Source: Ralstonia mannitolilytica
GTDB lineage: Bacteria > Pseudomonadota > Gammaproteobacteria > Burkholderiales > Burkholderiaceae
Direction of reading: 5' to 3'
Assembly: GCF_905397375.1 (NCBI RefSeq)
Contig: NZ_CAJPVG010000003.1
Coordinates: 248,001-312,000, forward strand
DNA: 64,000 bases
The first letter of the stretch is position 1, and each line of letters begins with the position of its first letter. Of the stretch, positions 53,592 through 63,600 are shown one piece after another. The position numbers and the translations under genes are program-made. Below the pieces are notes generated by a model. It worked only from the letters and a program-made list of their open reading frames with translations, had not been told where the DNA came from and searched no databases.

Positions 53592-55238
53592 ATGACGACC
53601 GATTCCGACGATTTTCCGGGCGACGACAAGCGCCGCGCCGACCCCACCCAGCGCGCCACGCGCCCGGGCAAACGGGCGACCTTGGGTGTGCGCCGCGACG
53701 ACGCAGGCAACCCCGTACGCAGCACGGGCAAGCCGCTGCGCGCGTCCGACCTGAACCGCGACCGCCTGCCGCTGCGCCCCTCGCAACGCCGCCCCAAGCC
53801 GGAAGACGGTACGGGCAAGCCGCGCCGCGACGACGTCCAGACGCGCGAAGCGCAGCCGCGCCGAATGCAGGCTGACCGCCCGCCGCGCCGCTTTGACGAC
53901 GAACGCCCACCGCGCCGGTTCAGCGACGAGCAACACCCGCCACGCCGGTTCGAAGACCGCCCGCCTCGCCGATTCGACGATGCGCGCCCACCGCGCAAGT
54001 TCGGTGAAGACCAGCGCGCGCCGCGTCGATTCGACAACGAGCGCCCCCCGCGCCGGTATGATGACGAACGTCCGCCTCGCCGCTTCGACGACGAGCGCCC
54101 ACGCCGCTACGGCGACGATCAACGCGGCCAGCGCCGCGAGGGCGATCAGCGTCCGCCGCGCCGGTTCAGCGATGAGCAACGTCCGCCGCGCCGGTTCGAC
54201 GAAAACCGGCCGCCGCGCCGCTATGGCGACGACCAACGCCCGGCCCCGAGGCGCTTTGACGATGAGCGCCCGCCTCGCCGCTACGACGACGAACAGCGCC
54301 CACCCCGGCGCTACGGCGACGAGCGCGCCCCGCGCCGGTTCGACAACGATCGCCCGCCGCGCCGCTTCGAAGATCGCCCGGCACGTCCGCCGCGCCCCGA
54401 GCGCGAAGCGCGCGCGCCGCACCCTGTCGAGGCGCAGCCGCAGCGGCCGGCGCGCCAGGCGGAGGACAGCGGCCTGGTTCGCCTGTCCAAGCGCATGTCC
54501 GAACTGGGCCTGTGCTCACGGCGCGAGGCGGACGAGTGGATCCCGCGCGGCTGGGTGCTGGTGGACGGCCAGCCCGTCACCGAGCTGGGCTCGCGCGTGC
54601 GCCCGGATGCGATCATCGAGATCCACCAGGCAGCGCGGTCCGAACAGGGCGAGCGCGTGACGGTGCTGCTGCACAAGCCGGTCGGCTATGTATCGGGCCA
54701 GGCGGAAGACGGCTATCAGCCGGCCGCCGCGCTGTTTGTGCCGGAGAACCAGTGGGAGCAGGACCCGACGCGCAAGCGCTTCGCACCGTGGCAGCGCAAG
54801 GCGCTGGCGCCGGCCGGGCGCCTGGACATCGACTCGACGGGCCTGCTGGTGTTGACGCAGGACGGCCGCATCGCACGTCATCTGATCGGGGAGGATTCGA
54901 CGGTCGAGAAGGAATACCTCGTGCGCGTGGTGTGGAACTCACCGCAAGGCCGGGTCGAGCGCGATATCTCCAAGGTGTTCCCCGAAGAGCTGCTGGAGAA
55001 GCTGCGCTTCGGGCTCTCGCTCGATGGCGAGCCACTGAAGCCTGCCAAGGTAAGCTGGCAGAACGAAGAGCAATTGCGTTTCGTGCTGCGCGAAGGCAAG
55101 AAGCGCCAGATCCGCCGCATGTGTGAACAGGTGGGGCTGGAGGTCGTGGGCCTCAAGCGCATCCGCATGGGGCGCATCGTGCTGGGCGACCTGCCCGTCG
55201 GCCAGTGGCGCTTCCTGGGGCCGTTCGAGAAGTTCTGA
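53592..55238 (+). CDS. rluB: 23S rRNA pseudouridine synthase RluB with long arginine-rich N-terminus
   Basis: RluB makes pseudouridine 2605 in 23S rRNA. Residues about 295-345 are an S4 domain (KRMSELGLCSRREADEWI) and about 360-540 the RsuA-type catalytic domain with Asp412 in GRLDIDSTGLLVLT. The first ~290 residues are a low-complexity region, with about 20 copies of a PPRRFDDER-like unit between residues ~96 and ~266. E. coli RluB is 291 residues; the 548 here come mostly from this extension. The extension is probably disordered and may bind RNA. A terminator follows. Confidence 0.93.
   Translation: MTTDSDDFPGDDKRRADPTQRATRPGKRATLGVRRDDAGNPVRSTGKPLRASDLNRDRLPLRPSQRRPKPEDGTGKPRRDDVQTREAQPRRMQADRPPRRFDDERPPRRFSDEQHPPRRFEDRPPRRFDDARPPRKFGEDQRAPRRFDNERPPRRYDDERPPRRFDDERPRRYGDDQRGQRREGDQRPPRRFSDEQRPPRRFDENRPPRRYGDDQRPAPRRFDDERPPRRYDDEQRPPRRYGDERAPRRFDNDRPPRRFEDRPARPPRPEREARAPHPVEAQPQRPARQAEDSGLVRLSKRMSELGLCSRREADEWIPRGWVLVDGQPVTELGSRVRPDAIIEIHQAARSEQGERVTVLLHKPVGYVSGQAEDGYQPAAALFVPENQWEQDPTRKRFAPWQRKALAPAGRLDIDSTGLLVLTQDGRIARHLIGEDSTVEKEYLVRVVWNSPQGRVERDISKVFPEELLEKLRFGLSLDGEPLKPAKVSWQNEEQLRFVLREGKKRQIRRMCEQVGLEVVGLKRIRMGRIVLGDLPVGQWRFLGPFEKF
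53877..54390 (+). repeat. degenerate Pro-Arg-Arg-Phe/Tyr-Asp repeat array in rluB
   Basis: The DNA repeats variations of CCGCGCCGCTTCGACGACGA with units of about 24-30 bases. The protein unit is PPRRFDDER, PPRRYDDEQ or RYGDD, alternating Arg/Pro with Asp/Phe/Tyr. Copies differ at many synonymous positions, which suggests old expansion and selection for the amino acid pattern. Confidence 0.9.
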
Positions 55239-55252
55239 ACATCGCGCCCATG

Positions 55253-55290
55253 AAAAACCGGTCAGCGCGCCTGCGTCGACCGGTTTTTTT
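55253..55290 (+). terminator. rho-independent terminator of rluB
   Basis: An 11-base stem AAAAACCGGTC/GACCGGTTTTT with a 14-base loop is followed by further T residues. It lies between convergent rluB and the hydrolase gene and may serve both strands. Confidence 0.92.
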
Positions 55291-55299
55291 ACATCCGCG

Positions 55300-56421
55300 T
55301 CACAACCGTGGCGCGCGACAGGCCGCTCCGGTTGCATTGGTCGATGACGGCATGCCGAAGACCGCCTGCGCCCCGCAGCGCGAGCCGAACATCCTGGCCT
55401 GGTCGTGCCCCACGCCCACCACTTCATGCGCCTGATGGTTGACGCGCTTGCGGCCTGCGAGATGGCGCTCGTAGCGCCAGTAGTTGCGCGCCCGGTCCAG
55501 CCGCGTCGGCCCCTCGGCTTCAGCGCCGCACGCCTTGTCGAGCACGCGGTGGTTCGGGTCGTTGTCGTTCGTGCCGACCAGGTAGGTCACGCGGCGCTGG
55601 GCATATCGGTTGAACAGCATCCGCCCGCTTTTGCCGGCTGCGTACGGCACCATGTCGACCATGCCGTATTTGTAGTGATCGTAATCGGGGCACACGCTGG
55701 TGTCGTAACGTCCAAAGCCCTTTCCCCGCGGGCGCTCGGGCGTGAAATACAGATACGACGACGGGTTGGCCACCACGTAGCGCAGGTCGATGCCGCGCTT
55801 GCGAATGCCTTCGTCCACGTTGTTGAGCACAGCATAACGCTGCACGATCTGGCCGCCGCCCGAGTGCCCCGCCACGGTCACGCGCTTCACGTTGGGCGCC
55901 CGCGTCGGGTCGGTGATGTAGGCGATCAGGTCATCCAGCACCTGGAGCGAGCTTAGGCCGGTGTACGGCGCATTGGTGGCGTTGAAGCCGCCGATCCAGC
56001 CGTCGACAGACCACACCGGCATGCCGTCAAAGCCCTTGCCGGTGTCCGGCGTGCCCGGAAAATTCGGGGCGATCAGCAGGACTTCATCGGGATTGCGGCC
56101 GCTGTTCTTGAGCAGCTCGGCGCCGGCGACGTAGTAATCGTTGCCGTTGCGCTGCAGGCCGTGCTGCACGAAAACGACTTCACGGATGCCCTTCAGATCG
56201 CCATCGAGCGGATGGTTCGCATAGACGGGAAAGTCGTAGCCATCGGCGCCGCTGCCCAGATGCACGCGCTGCCAGGCCGGCCCTTGCGGCGGCTCGGCGG
56301 CGGGCGCGGCGGGCGTCGTCTCGGATGCTTGCGGACCGGCGCAGCCCGCCAGGCCCAACGCGGCCATCGCGGCCACGCACAGCACAAGGCTGCGCCACTG
56401 CTTGAACACGATGCGCTCCAT
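55300..56421 (-). CDS. lipoprotein with alpha/beta-hydrolase fold
   Basis: The 373-residue protein has a lipoprotein signal peptide with lipobox LAGC (Cys27), then a low-complexity Ala/Pro linker and a serine-hydrolase-like fold. FVQHGLQRNGNDYY at about 84-97 carries the oxyanion segment, and GHSGGG at 185-190 carries nucleophile Ser187. The late H (VVGVGHDQARMF) could be the catalytic histidine. A role as an outer-membrane-anchored esterase or lipase is plausible, but the substrate is unknown. The start at 56421 gives a basic n-region; an ATG at 56445 is an alternative. Confidence 0.82.
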   Translation of the reverse strand: MERIVFKQWRSLVLCVAAMAALGLAGCAGPQASETTPAAPAAEPPQGPAWQRVHLGSGADGYDFPVYANHPLDGDLKGIREVVFVQHGLQRNGNDYYVAGAELLKNSGRNPDEVLLIAPNFPGTPDTGKGFDGMPVWSVDGWIGGFNATNAPYTGLSSLQVLDDLIAYITDPTRAPNVKRVTVAGHSGGGQIVQRYAVLNNVDEGIRKRGIDLRYVVANPSSYLYFTPERPRGKGFGRYDTSVCPDYDHYKYGMVDMVPYAAGKSGRMLFNRYAQRRVTYLVGTNDNDPNHRVLDKACGAEAEGPTRLDRARNYWRYERHLAGRKRVNHQAHEVVGVGHDQARMFGSRCGAQAVFGMPSSTNATGAACRAPRL

Positions 56422-56489
56422 ATCGTCTCGGTGGTGGATGGACATGCCCACGCCGCCAACGCGGGTGAAGGCACCCCGCCGCCGCAATC

Positions 56490-57023
56490 TCAGTCGTCGT
56501 GGTTGGCGGGCAATTCAGGGAACAGCACTTCCGTAAAGCCGAAGCGGGTGAAATCCTTCACGCGCATGGGGTACAGCACGCCCTGGAGGTGGTCGCACTC
56601 GTGCTGTACGACGCGGGCGTGGAAGCCTTCGGCAATGCGGTCGATGGTGTGGCCGTGCTGGTCGAAACCGGTATAGCGCAGGCGCGTGTAGCGCGGCACA
56701 ACGCCGCGCAGGCCGGGTACCGAGAGGCAGCCCTCCCAGCCGTCTTCCATCTCGTCGGAAAGCGGCTCGAGCTTCGGGTTGATGAGCACCGTCTTGGGCA
56801 CCGCCGGCGCATCCGGATAACGCTCGTTGCGATCGAACCCGAAGATGACGACCTGCAGGTCCACGCCGATCTGCGGCGCGGCCAGCCCGGCACCGCGCGC
56901 CGCGTCCATGGTGTCGAACATGTCCTCGATCAGCGCAGTCAGCTCCGGCGTGTGAAAACGCTCGACCGGCTTGGCGACGCGCAGCAGACGGCTGTCGCCC
57001 ATCTTCAGAATGTTTCGGATCAC
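56490..57023 (-). CDS. def: peptide deformylase
   Basis: Def removes the formyl group from nascent proteins using a metal at Cys99, His141 and His145. The 177-residue protein has GAGLAAPQIG at 44-53, EGCLSVPG at 97-104 and the catalytic Glu142 in HECDH. The start is GTG at 57023, whose bases overlap the ligA stop codon (GTGA). The map and def genes, which act together on nascent N-termini, are both in the window but not adjacent. Confidence 0.96.
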   Translation of the reverse strand: MIRNILKMGDSRLLRVAKPVERFHTPELTALIEDMFDTMDAARGAGLAAPQIGVDLQVVIFGFDRNERYPDAPAVPKTVLINPKLEPLSDEMEDGWEGCLSVPGLRGVVPRYTRLRYTGFDQHGHTIDRIAEGFHARVVQHECDHLQGVLYPMRVKDFTRFGFTEVLFPELPANHDD

Positions 57024-59458
57024 GCCTCGTCTCCCGGATTGTTCAACAGCGCGAGCATACCCGCTTCGTCCAGAACCTTCACGCCGAGCTCTTCGGCCTT
57101 GGCGAGCTTGCTGCCGGCCTCTTCACCGGCGACCACGTAGTCGGTTTTCTTCGACACCGAACCCGAGACCTTGGCCCCTGCGGCCTCGAGCATGGCCTTG
57201 GCTTCTTCGCGCGTCAGGTTGGGCAGCGTACCCGTCAGCACAACAGTCTTGCCGGAGAGCACGCCCTCCTCGGCGGCCTCGGCCGGCATGGCGGCAAGCA
57301 GCTCTTCGCGCAGCGCATCGAGCCTGGCCAACTGCGCGCGATGGTCGTGTGCGTCCAGCCATTCGAGCAGCGATGCGGACACGTCCGCCGGCAGACCGGC
57401 GAGTTGCCCCGCATCAGCGCTTGCGAGTTGCCCCAGTGTCGGCACGGCCGCGGCCAGTTGCCTGGCGCGGGTGGCCGTCAGCTTGGGCACGCCGAGCGTG
57501 GCGTACAGCGCTGCCGCTTCGAGCTTGTCGCGCAGCTTGGGGTTGGGCGCATGTTCACCCTGCGGCGATACGCCCGCCTCCAGCAGTGCATCCAGGGCCT
57601 GCTGGTTCTTCGACTCGGCAAAGAAATCGGCGATGGCCTCGGCCACGGTGCCGCCCACGTCGGGCAGCGCAAGCAGCAGCGGCGCCGGCGCGCGGCGGAT
57701 CACGTCCAGGCTGCCGAGCCAGTCGGCGAGGGTCTTGGCGGTCGATTCGCCCACGTGGCGAATGCCGAGCGCAAACAGGAAGCGCGCCAGCGGCGGCGTC
57801 TTGCTGGCCTGGATGCCTTCGAGCAGGTTCCCAGCCCATTTGGTGGCGATCTTGCCGGCGGCGACGGTCTCGGGCGTGACACCATCGCGCTCGTCGGCGC
57901 GGCGCTTCATTTCGAGGAAATCGTCGAGCGTGAGCTTGTACAGGTCGGCAATGCCGTGTACGTAGTCGAGCTCGACGAGGTTGTCGATGTAGCGCTCGCC
58001 CAGGCCTTCGATGTCCATCATGCGGCGGCCGGCAAAATGGCGGATGGCCTCCTTGCGCTGCGCCGAGCAGAACAGGCCGCCCGAGCAGCGCGCCACCGCT
58101 TCGCCCGCTTCGCGCACCACGTGCGAGCCGCACACCGGACACGTCTTCGGCAGCTCGAACGGCGGATACTTGGCGCGCTGTTCCGCGTTGAACAGGTCCG
58201 TGCCCGGCACATCTTCCATCGGGCGGCGCTCGAGCACCACGCTCACCACTTCGGGGATGACGTCGCCGGCGCGGCGCACGATCACGGTGTCGCCCACGCG
58301 CACATCCTTGCGGCGGACTTCGTCTTCGTTGTGCAGCGTCGCGTTGGTCACCGTCACGCCGCCGACGAACACCGGCACAAGGCGCGCCACCGGCGTGATG
58401 GCGCCCGTGCGGCCGACCTGCACGCCGATCGACTCCACCGTGGTCAGCGCCTCCTGCGCCGGATACTTGTGCGCCACCGCCCAGCGCGGCTCGCGTGTGC
58501 GGAAGCCCAGTTCACGCTGCAGCGCGAGCGCGTTGACCTTGTAGACCACACCGTCGATGTCGAACGGCAGGCTGTCCCGCTTGGCGCCAATGGCGGCGTG
58601 AAACTCCACCAGCCCTTCGCCGCCCTTCACGGCCGCGCGCTCCTTGCTGACGGGAAAGCCGAAATCCTGCAGCGCGTCGAGCACGCCGGAATGCGTGTCG
58701 GGCATGTCCTTCCAGCCGGCCACTTCGCCCAGGCCATAGGCGAAGAACGACAGCGGGCGCTCCGCAGCCATCTTCGGGTCGAGCTGCCGCACGGCCCCTG
58801 CTGCGGTATTGCGCGGGTTGACGAAGGTCTTCTCGCCGCGCTCGCGCTGGCGGGCGTTGAGCTTTTCGAAGTCGTCGCGGCGCATGTAGACCTCGCCGCG
58901 CACTTCCAGCACCTCCGGCACCACGCCGCCAACGGCGGAAAGGCCGAGCGGAATCTGGCGGATCGTGCGGATGTTCTGCGTGACGTCTTCCCCCGTGGTG
59001 CCGTCGCCGCGCGTGGCGGCCTGCACCAGGTAGCCGCGCTCGTAGCGCAGGCTGATGGCGAGGCCGTCAAACTTCAGCTCGGCGGCGTATTCGACGGGCG
59101 GGTCGGATGCATCGAGGCCCAGTTCACGGCGCACGCTGGCATCGAACGCGCGGGCACCATTGGCCGTGGTATCCGTTTCGGTGCGGATCGACAGCATCGG
59201 CACCACGTGTCGCACCGGTGCGAACTCGGGCAGGATCGCCCCGCCGACGCGCAGCGTGGGCGAGTCCGGCGTCCTCAGTTCGGGATGTTCGGCTTCCAGC
59301 GCCTCCAGTTCGCGGTAGAGCCGGTCGTATTCGGCGTCCGGCACGCTGGGCTGATCGAGCACGTAGTACTCGTGGGCGTACCGGTTCAGCGTGGCGCGCA
59401 GCCAGGCCGCCCGCGCCTCGGGTGTCGCTCCGGACGCGGGTTCTGCGGTCTTGCTCAT
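57020..59458 (-). CDS. ligA: NAD-dependent DNA ligase with extra C-terminal module
   Basis: LigA seals nicks in replication and repair. The 812-residue protein has the adenylation domain with Lys129 in ELKFDGLA, the OB domain, a Cys4 zinc finger (CPVCG...CSGGLFC) near 410-430, helix-hairpin-helix repeats, and a C-terminal BRCT domain (about 733-812). It is about 140 residues longer than E. coli LigA (671). Much of the excess is an insert at about 641-732 that looks like an additional helix-hairpin-helix module. It lies between zipA and def. Confidence 0.95.
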   Translation of the reverse strand: MSKTAEPASGATPEARAAWLRATLNRYAHEYYVLDQPSVPDAEYDRLYRELEALEAEHPELRTPDSPTLRVGGAILPEFAPVRHVVPMLSIRTETDTTANGARAFDASVRRELGLDASDPPVEYAAELKFDGLAISLRYERGYLVQAATRGDGTTGEDVTQNIRTIRQIPLGLSAVGGVVPEVLEVRGEVYMRRDDFEKLNARQRERGEKTFVNPRNTAAGAVRQLDPKMAAERPLSFFAYGLGEVAGWKDMPDTHSGVLDALQDFGFPVSKERAAVKGGEGLVEFHAAIGAKRDSLPFDIDGVVYKVNALALQRELGFRTREPRWAVAHKYPAQEALTTVESIGVQVGRTGAITPVARLVPVFVGGVTVTNATLHNEDEVRRKDVRVGDTVIVRRAGDVIPEVVSVVLERRPMEDVPGTDLFNAEQRAKYPPFELPKTCPVCGSHVVREAGEAVARCSGGLFCSAQRKEAIRHFAGRRMMDIEGLGERYIDNLVELDYVHGIADLYKLTLDDFLEMKRRADERDGVTPETVAAGKIATKWAGNLLEGIQASKTPPLARFLFALGIRHVGESTAKTLADWLGSLDVIRRAPAPLLLALPDVGGTVAEAIADFFAESKNQQALDALLEAGVSPQGEHAPNPKLRDKLEAAALYATLGVPKLTATRARQLAAAVPTLGQLASADAGQLAGLPADVSASLLEWLDAHDHRAQLARLDALREELLAAMPAEAAEEGVLSGKTVVLTGTLPNLTREEAKAMLEAAGAKVSGSVSKKTDYVVAGEEAGSKLAKAEELGVKVLDEAGMLALLNNPGDEA

Positions 59459-59470
59459 CGTGGGGTTCCG

Positions 59471-60694
59471 TCAGTGGCTGAACAGGCGCACCGCCGTGCT
59501 GGAGCCGGCCGGAATGCCGCGCGATTCGAGCTTGTCGTACAGCACGCGCAAGTGCTTCTGAATGGCGACGAACGACTGCTCCGTCAGCGGGCGCAGGTTG
59601 TCATCCACGACCTGCGCACCCATGCGCTGCGACAGGGTGTAAGCGTATTCGCAGACGAGCTTGAAGGGCTTGGACGCCTCCTCGGCCAGCGGCACGTCCA
59701 GCAGCAACGTGATCTGGCGGCCTGCCTTGACGGTCAGGTCGTCGCGCAGGAAATTGGTGTCGCCGAATTGCAGCGTGAACAGCGCGCGCTGCACGCCGTT
59801 GGCGCCTGCGTGGAAGCGGGTGAAGCGCGTGCCGTCGCGCGACAGCACGAGACCGTCCTGCGTGGCCACCGTCTGCACGTAGGCGGCCGACCACGGTGCG
59901 CCGTCGGAGATCACGCTCACGCCAAGCTGGACGTCGCATTCGGCTGCGAACGCATCGAGCTCGCGCGCGTTGGCGATCGTCTCGTTCATGTCCGGCAGCT
60001 CCGGCACGGCATCGGCTGCCTCAGCCAGCGGGTCGATCGCGTTGATGAACTCGGAGAACTCCAGCGCATTCAGCGGGCCCGTGCGATTGGCCAGCTGCAC
60101 GGCCACCTGCACGTCGAGGTAGCGCTGCCCGGCGCGGATGGCTTCCCATGCGTTGGCGGCGGGGTTCAGGCCTTCCACGTGGATCTGCTTCGTGCCGGCG
60201 CGGCGCAGCTTGGCCAGTGCAGGCAGCAGCCGGTCGCCCGACACCTCGCGCTCCGGGTGCAGCGGCACGATGCAATCGATGAGCGGGTCGATCACACCGC
60301 TGGCCGGCTCCAGCGAACCCGGTGCGAGTTCCGCCGGCTCGCTGCTGTCGCCGGCCGGCACGGTTTCGAGCGCAGCCTGCTCCTCCGACGGCGCGAGTTC
60401 GGCGCCGATCACGCCGGCTTCGGTCTCGGCGCTGCCGGTCGCATGCGCGTGCGGCTGCGGCGCAAAGCCCGGCTCGAGGCGGGGCTCGACACGGCCGATG
60501 TCGTCACGGTCGGCGGCGAGGCCGGGCTCCTGGCGTTCCGTCCAGCCGTCGGTACGCGGCGGTTCGTCAACGGGCGGCTGGTACGCCTCCGGACGACGCG
60601 CCTTGCGGATCTGCCACTGGTTGTAGGCCACGATCACCAGCACGAACACAATGCCAGCGCCCAGCAGTGCCATCACGAGGTTGTTGTCTTGCAT
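59471..60694 (-). CDS. zipA: ZipA-type cell-division protein
   Basis: ZipA anchors FtsZ to the inner membrane in the division ring. The 407-residue protein has a single N-terminal membrane helix at about 6-25, a basic stretch (QIRKARR), a long acidic and proline-rich linker (about 35-190), and a C-terminal FtsZ-binding domain (about 265-400). The linker and overall length resemble ZipA of related betaproteobacteria. Its start codon abuts the smc stop with no gap, and it is 12 bases upstream of ligA. Confidence 0.88.
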   Translation of the reverse strand: MQDNNLVMALLGAGIVFVLVIVAYNQWQIRKARRPEAYQPPVDEPPRTDGWTERQEPGLAADRDDIGRVEPRLEPGFAPQPHAHATGSAETEAGVIGAELAPSEEQAALETVPAGDSSEPAELAPGSLEPASGVIDPLIDCIVPLHPEREVSGDRLLPALAKLRRAGTKQIHVEGLNPAANAWEAIRAGQRYLDVQVAVQLANRTGPLNALEFSEFINAIDPLAEAADAVPELPDMNETIANARELDAFAAECDVQLGVSVISDGAPWSAAYVQTVATQDGLVLSRDGTRFTRFHAGANGVQRALFTLQFGDTNFLRDDLTVKAGRQITLLLDVPLAEEASKPFKLVCEYAYTLSQRMGAQVVDDNLRPLTEQSFVAIQKHLRVLYDKLESRGIPAGSSTAVRLFSH

Positions 60695-63600
60695 TTAAGC
60701 GGCCTCCGCCATCGTCAGTGCGGCGTCCATATCCACCGCCACGATCCGGGACACGCCCTGCTCCTGCATGGTCACACCGATGAGCTGTTGCGCCATTTCC
60801 ATCGCAATCTTGTTGTGGGAAATAAAAACGAATTGGGTCTTGTCCGACATGCGCTTGACCATGTTGGCGTAGCGCTCGGTGTTGGCGTCGTCCAGCGGCG
60901 CATCCACCTCATCAAGCAGACAGAACGGCGCCGGGTTCAGCTGGAACATGGCAAACACCAGCGCAATGGCGGTCAGCGCCTTCTCGCCGCCCGAGAGCAG
61001 GTGAATGGTCGAATTCTTCTTGCCCGGGGGCTGCGCCATCACCTGGACGCCCGCGTCGAGAATCTCCTCGCCTGTCATGATCAGCTTGGCCTGGCCGCCG
61101 CCGAACAGCGTCGGGAACAGCTCGCCAAAGTGATGGTTGACCTGGTCGAACGTGCCTTGCAGCAGCACGCGGGTTTCCTGGTCGATCTTGCGGATGGCGT
61201 CTTCCAGCGTATTGATGGCGTCGGTCAGATCTGCCGACTGCGCATCGAGGAAGCCCTTGCGCTCGCGCGCCGCCGCGAGTTCTTCCAGCGCAGCCATGTT
61301 GACCGGCCCCAGCGCGTTGATCGCGTTGTTGATGCGCGTGACCTCGCCTTGCAGGTAGGACGGCTTGAGGTCACCCGTGAGGCGTTCGGCCAGCGCCGCT
61401 TCGTCCACATTGGCAGCGGCGAGCTGCTCCGAGAACTGCTCCTGGTTCAGGCGTGCGGCCTGTTCCTTCAATTGCAGCTCGGTGATGCGGTCGCGCAGCG
61501 GCTGCTGGGCACGCTCGGCGGTCAGGCGCTGCTCATCGAAGGCGCGCAGTTGCGCCGACAGCGCATCGAGCTCCGTACGCGCGATCGTGAGCTTTTCTTC
61601 CTTCTCGGCGCGGCGCTCCAGCGCTTCCTGCAGGCCGGTGTGGGCGGTCTGCTCGTTGATCGTTTCGAGTTCGGCGCGTGCATTTTCCAGCGTGAGAACG
61701 ATCTGCTGCGCCTGGTCGTTCGCCACCTGGATGTTGCGCTTCAACTCTGCGATGCGGTTCTGCAGGTTGCGCTCGGCAAAGTGCGCCTCCTGGGCGCCGC
61801 GCTCCAGCTCACGCAGCGCATTGCGGGCGTCGCCCAGGCGCGCTTCCAGCGCTTCGAATGCCTGCTGGCTGTCTTCGAAACGGGCCTGCATGTCGGCCAG
61901 CGCCGCGTCGTGCTGCTCGAAGGTCGCCTCGGATTCGGCACGGATGGCGCGCTGCTCTTCGATCTGCGCACGGATCTCTTCGAGCTCGCTGTCGATCTGG
62001 CCGCTGCGGGCGTTGTAGCGCTCCATGGCTTGCGAGAGCTTGAGCACGTCCATCTGGAGCACGTGCACGCGGCGCGTGGCCTGCTCGGCGCGGGCGCGCA
62101 CCTGGGTGAGCGTCTGGCTGGCCTGGGTGTAGGCGGCTTCGGCGCGCACCGCCGCGCTCTTGGCTTCGTCGGCCAGCAGCATCTGCGCACGCACCTGCTT
62201 CTGCAGGTTTTCGATTTCCTGCGCGCGGGCCAGCATGCCGGCCTGCTCGGAATCGGGCGCGTACAGCTGCACCGACGATCGACCGATCAGATGCCCGGCC
62301 TTGACGACAAACGTGCCACCCTCGGGCAGCGTTTGCCGCGCGTTCAACGCAGCCTGCATGTCGTCGGCGATGTAGACGTCGGCCAGCCAGTCTTGCAGCA
62401 CGGCGCGGATGCCCGGTTCGGTCACCTGCACGAGCGACATCAGCGGACGCAGCCCGGCGGGCGCCTCGGCCGGCACGGCAGCAGCCGGCGGCGTATAGAA
62501 GGCGAGCTTGGCGGGCGGGGCGTCGGCGGCAAACGCCTTGATCCAGTCGAGGTTCGACACCTCCAGTGCGCCGAGCTTCTCACGCAGCACGGCCTCGAGC
62601 GCAGGCTCCCAGCCCTGTTCGATCTGCAGCTTCTTCCAGAAGCGCGGCAACTCGCTCAGCTCGTGCCTGGCCAGCCACGGCTGGACCTTGCCGTCGGTCT
62701 GCACGTTTTCCTGCAACTGCCGGAGCGCGGCAAGGCGGGCTTCGAGATTGGCAATGGCAGCGGCTTCCGATTGCACGCGGTCTTGCGCGGCGCGGCGAGC
62801 CTCGTCGAGTTGCGGCAGTTCCGTCTCGGCGTCTTCGAGCGCGGCCTGCGCTTCGGCGAGGATCTCTTCCTGCTCCGCAAGTTCGGCACGTAGCGCTTCG
62901 AGCTGCGTGTCGTCGGGCTTATCAAGGCCGCTGGCTTCTTGGGTGAGGCGTTCGCGGCGCTGTTCGAGCTGCTGCAGGGCCTGGTCGGCATTGCGCTGAT
63001 GCGCGGCCTCCAGCTTGAGCGCCTGTTCGGACTGCAGGATCGCCGCACGCTGGTCGTTCAGGGCGGCCTGCGCGTCGCGCCACTGCGCTTCGAGGGCCGG
63101 CAGCTCGTCGGACTTGCGGGCGACCTCCTCGGCGGCCTGGGCGGCGCGCTCTTCGGCCATCGCCAGTTCTTCTTCGGCGGCCGCGAGATCGGCCTGCGCC
63201 TGCTCGCCCTGCGTGTGCCATTGCTCCTGCTGCGCGGTGAGCGTGGCGATCTGCTGCTGGATACGGTTGCGCGATTCCACCACGTAGCGGATCTCGGCCT
63301 CCAGGCGGCTGACCTCGGCGTTGGCCTCGTACAGCGCGCCCTGTGCCGCGTGCATGGCGTCGGACGACGCATAGTGTGCGGCGCGCATCGTTTCGAGTTC
63401 GGCCTCGATGTGGCGCAGCTGCGCGGTCTGCGCATCCAGATCGATCTGCGCCTGCTGGATCGCACGCTGGTGGCGTTCCTGCTCGCCTTGCGCTTCACGC
63501 TTGCGCAGCAGCCACAGCAGGTGCTGCTTCTCTTCGCCTTCCGCCTGGAGTGCCTGGAAGCGCTGCGCCACCTCGGCCTGGCCTTCGAGCTTTTCGAGGT

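Noticed and set aside
51021..54422. A 1133-codon open frame on the minus strand across glnD and rluB
   Set aside because: It is antisense to glnD and the rluB repeat region. The repeats give an artificial Ala/Arg/Val pattern and there is no recognisable domain.
57341..62893. A 1850-codon open frame on the plus strand across ligA, zipA and smc
   Set aside because: It is antisense to three well-supported genes with conserved motifs. Its translation is rich in His, Arg, Gln and Ala without domains. GC-rich codon bias keeps this antisense frame free of stops.
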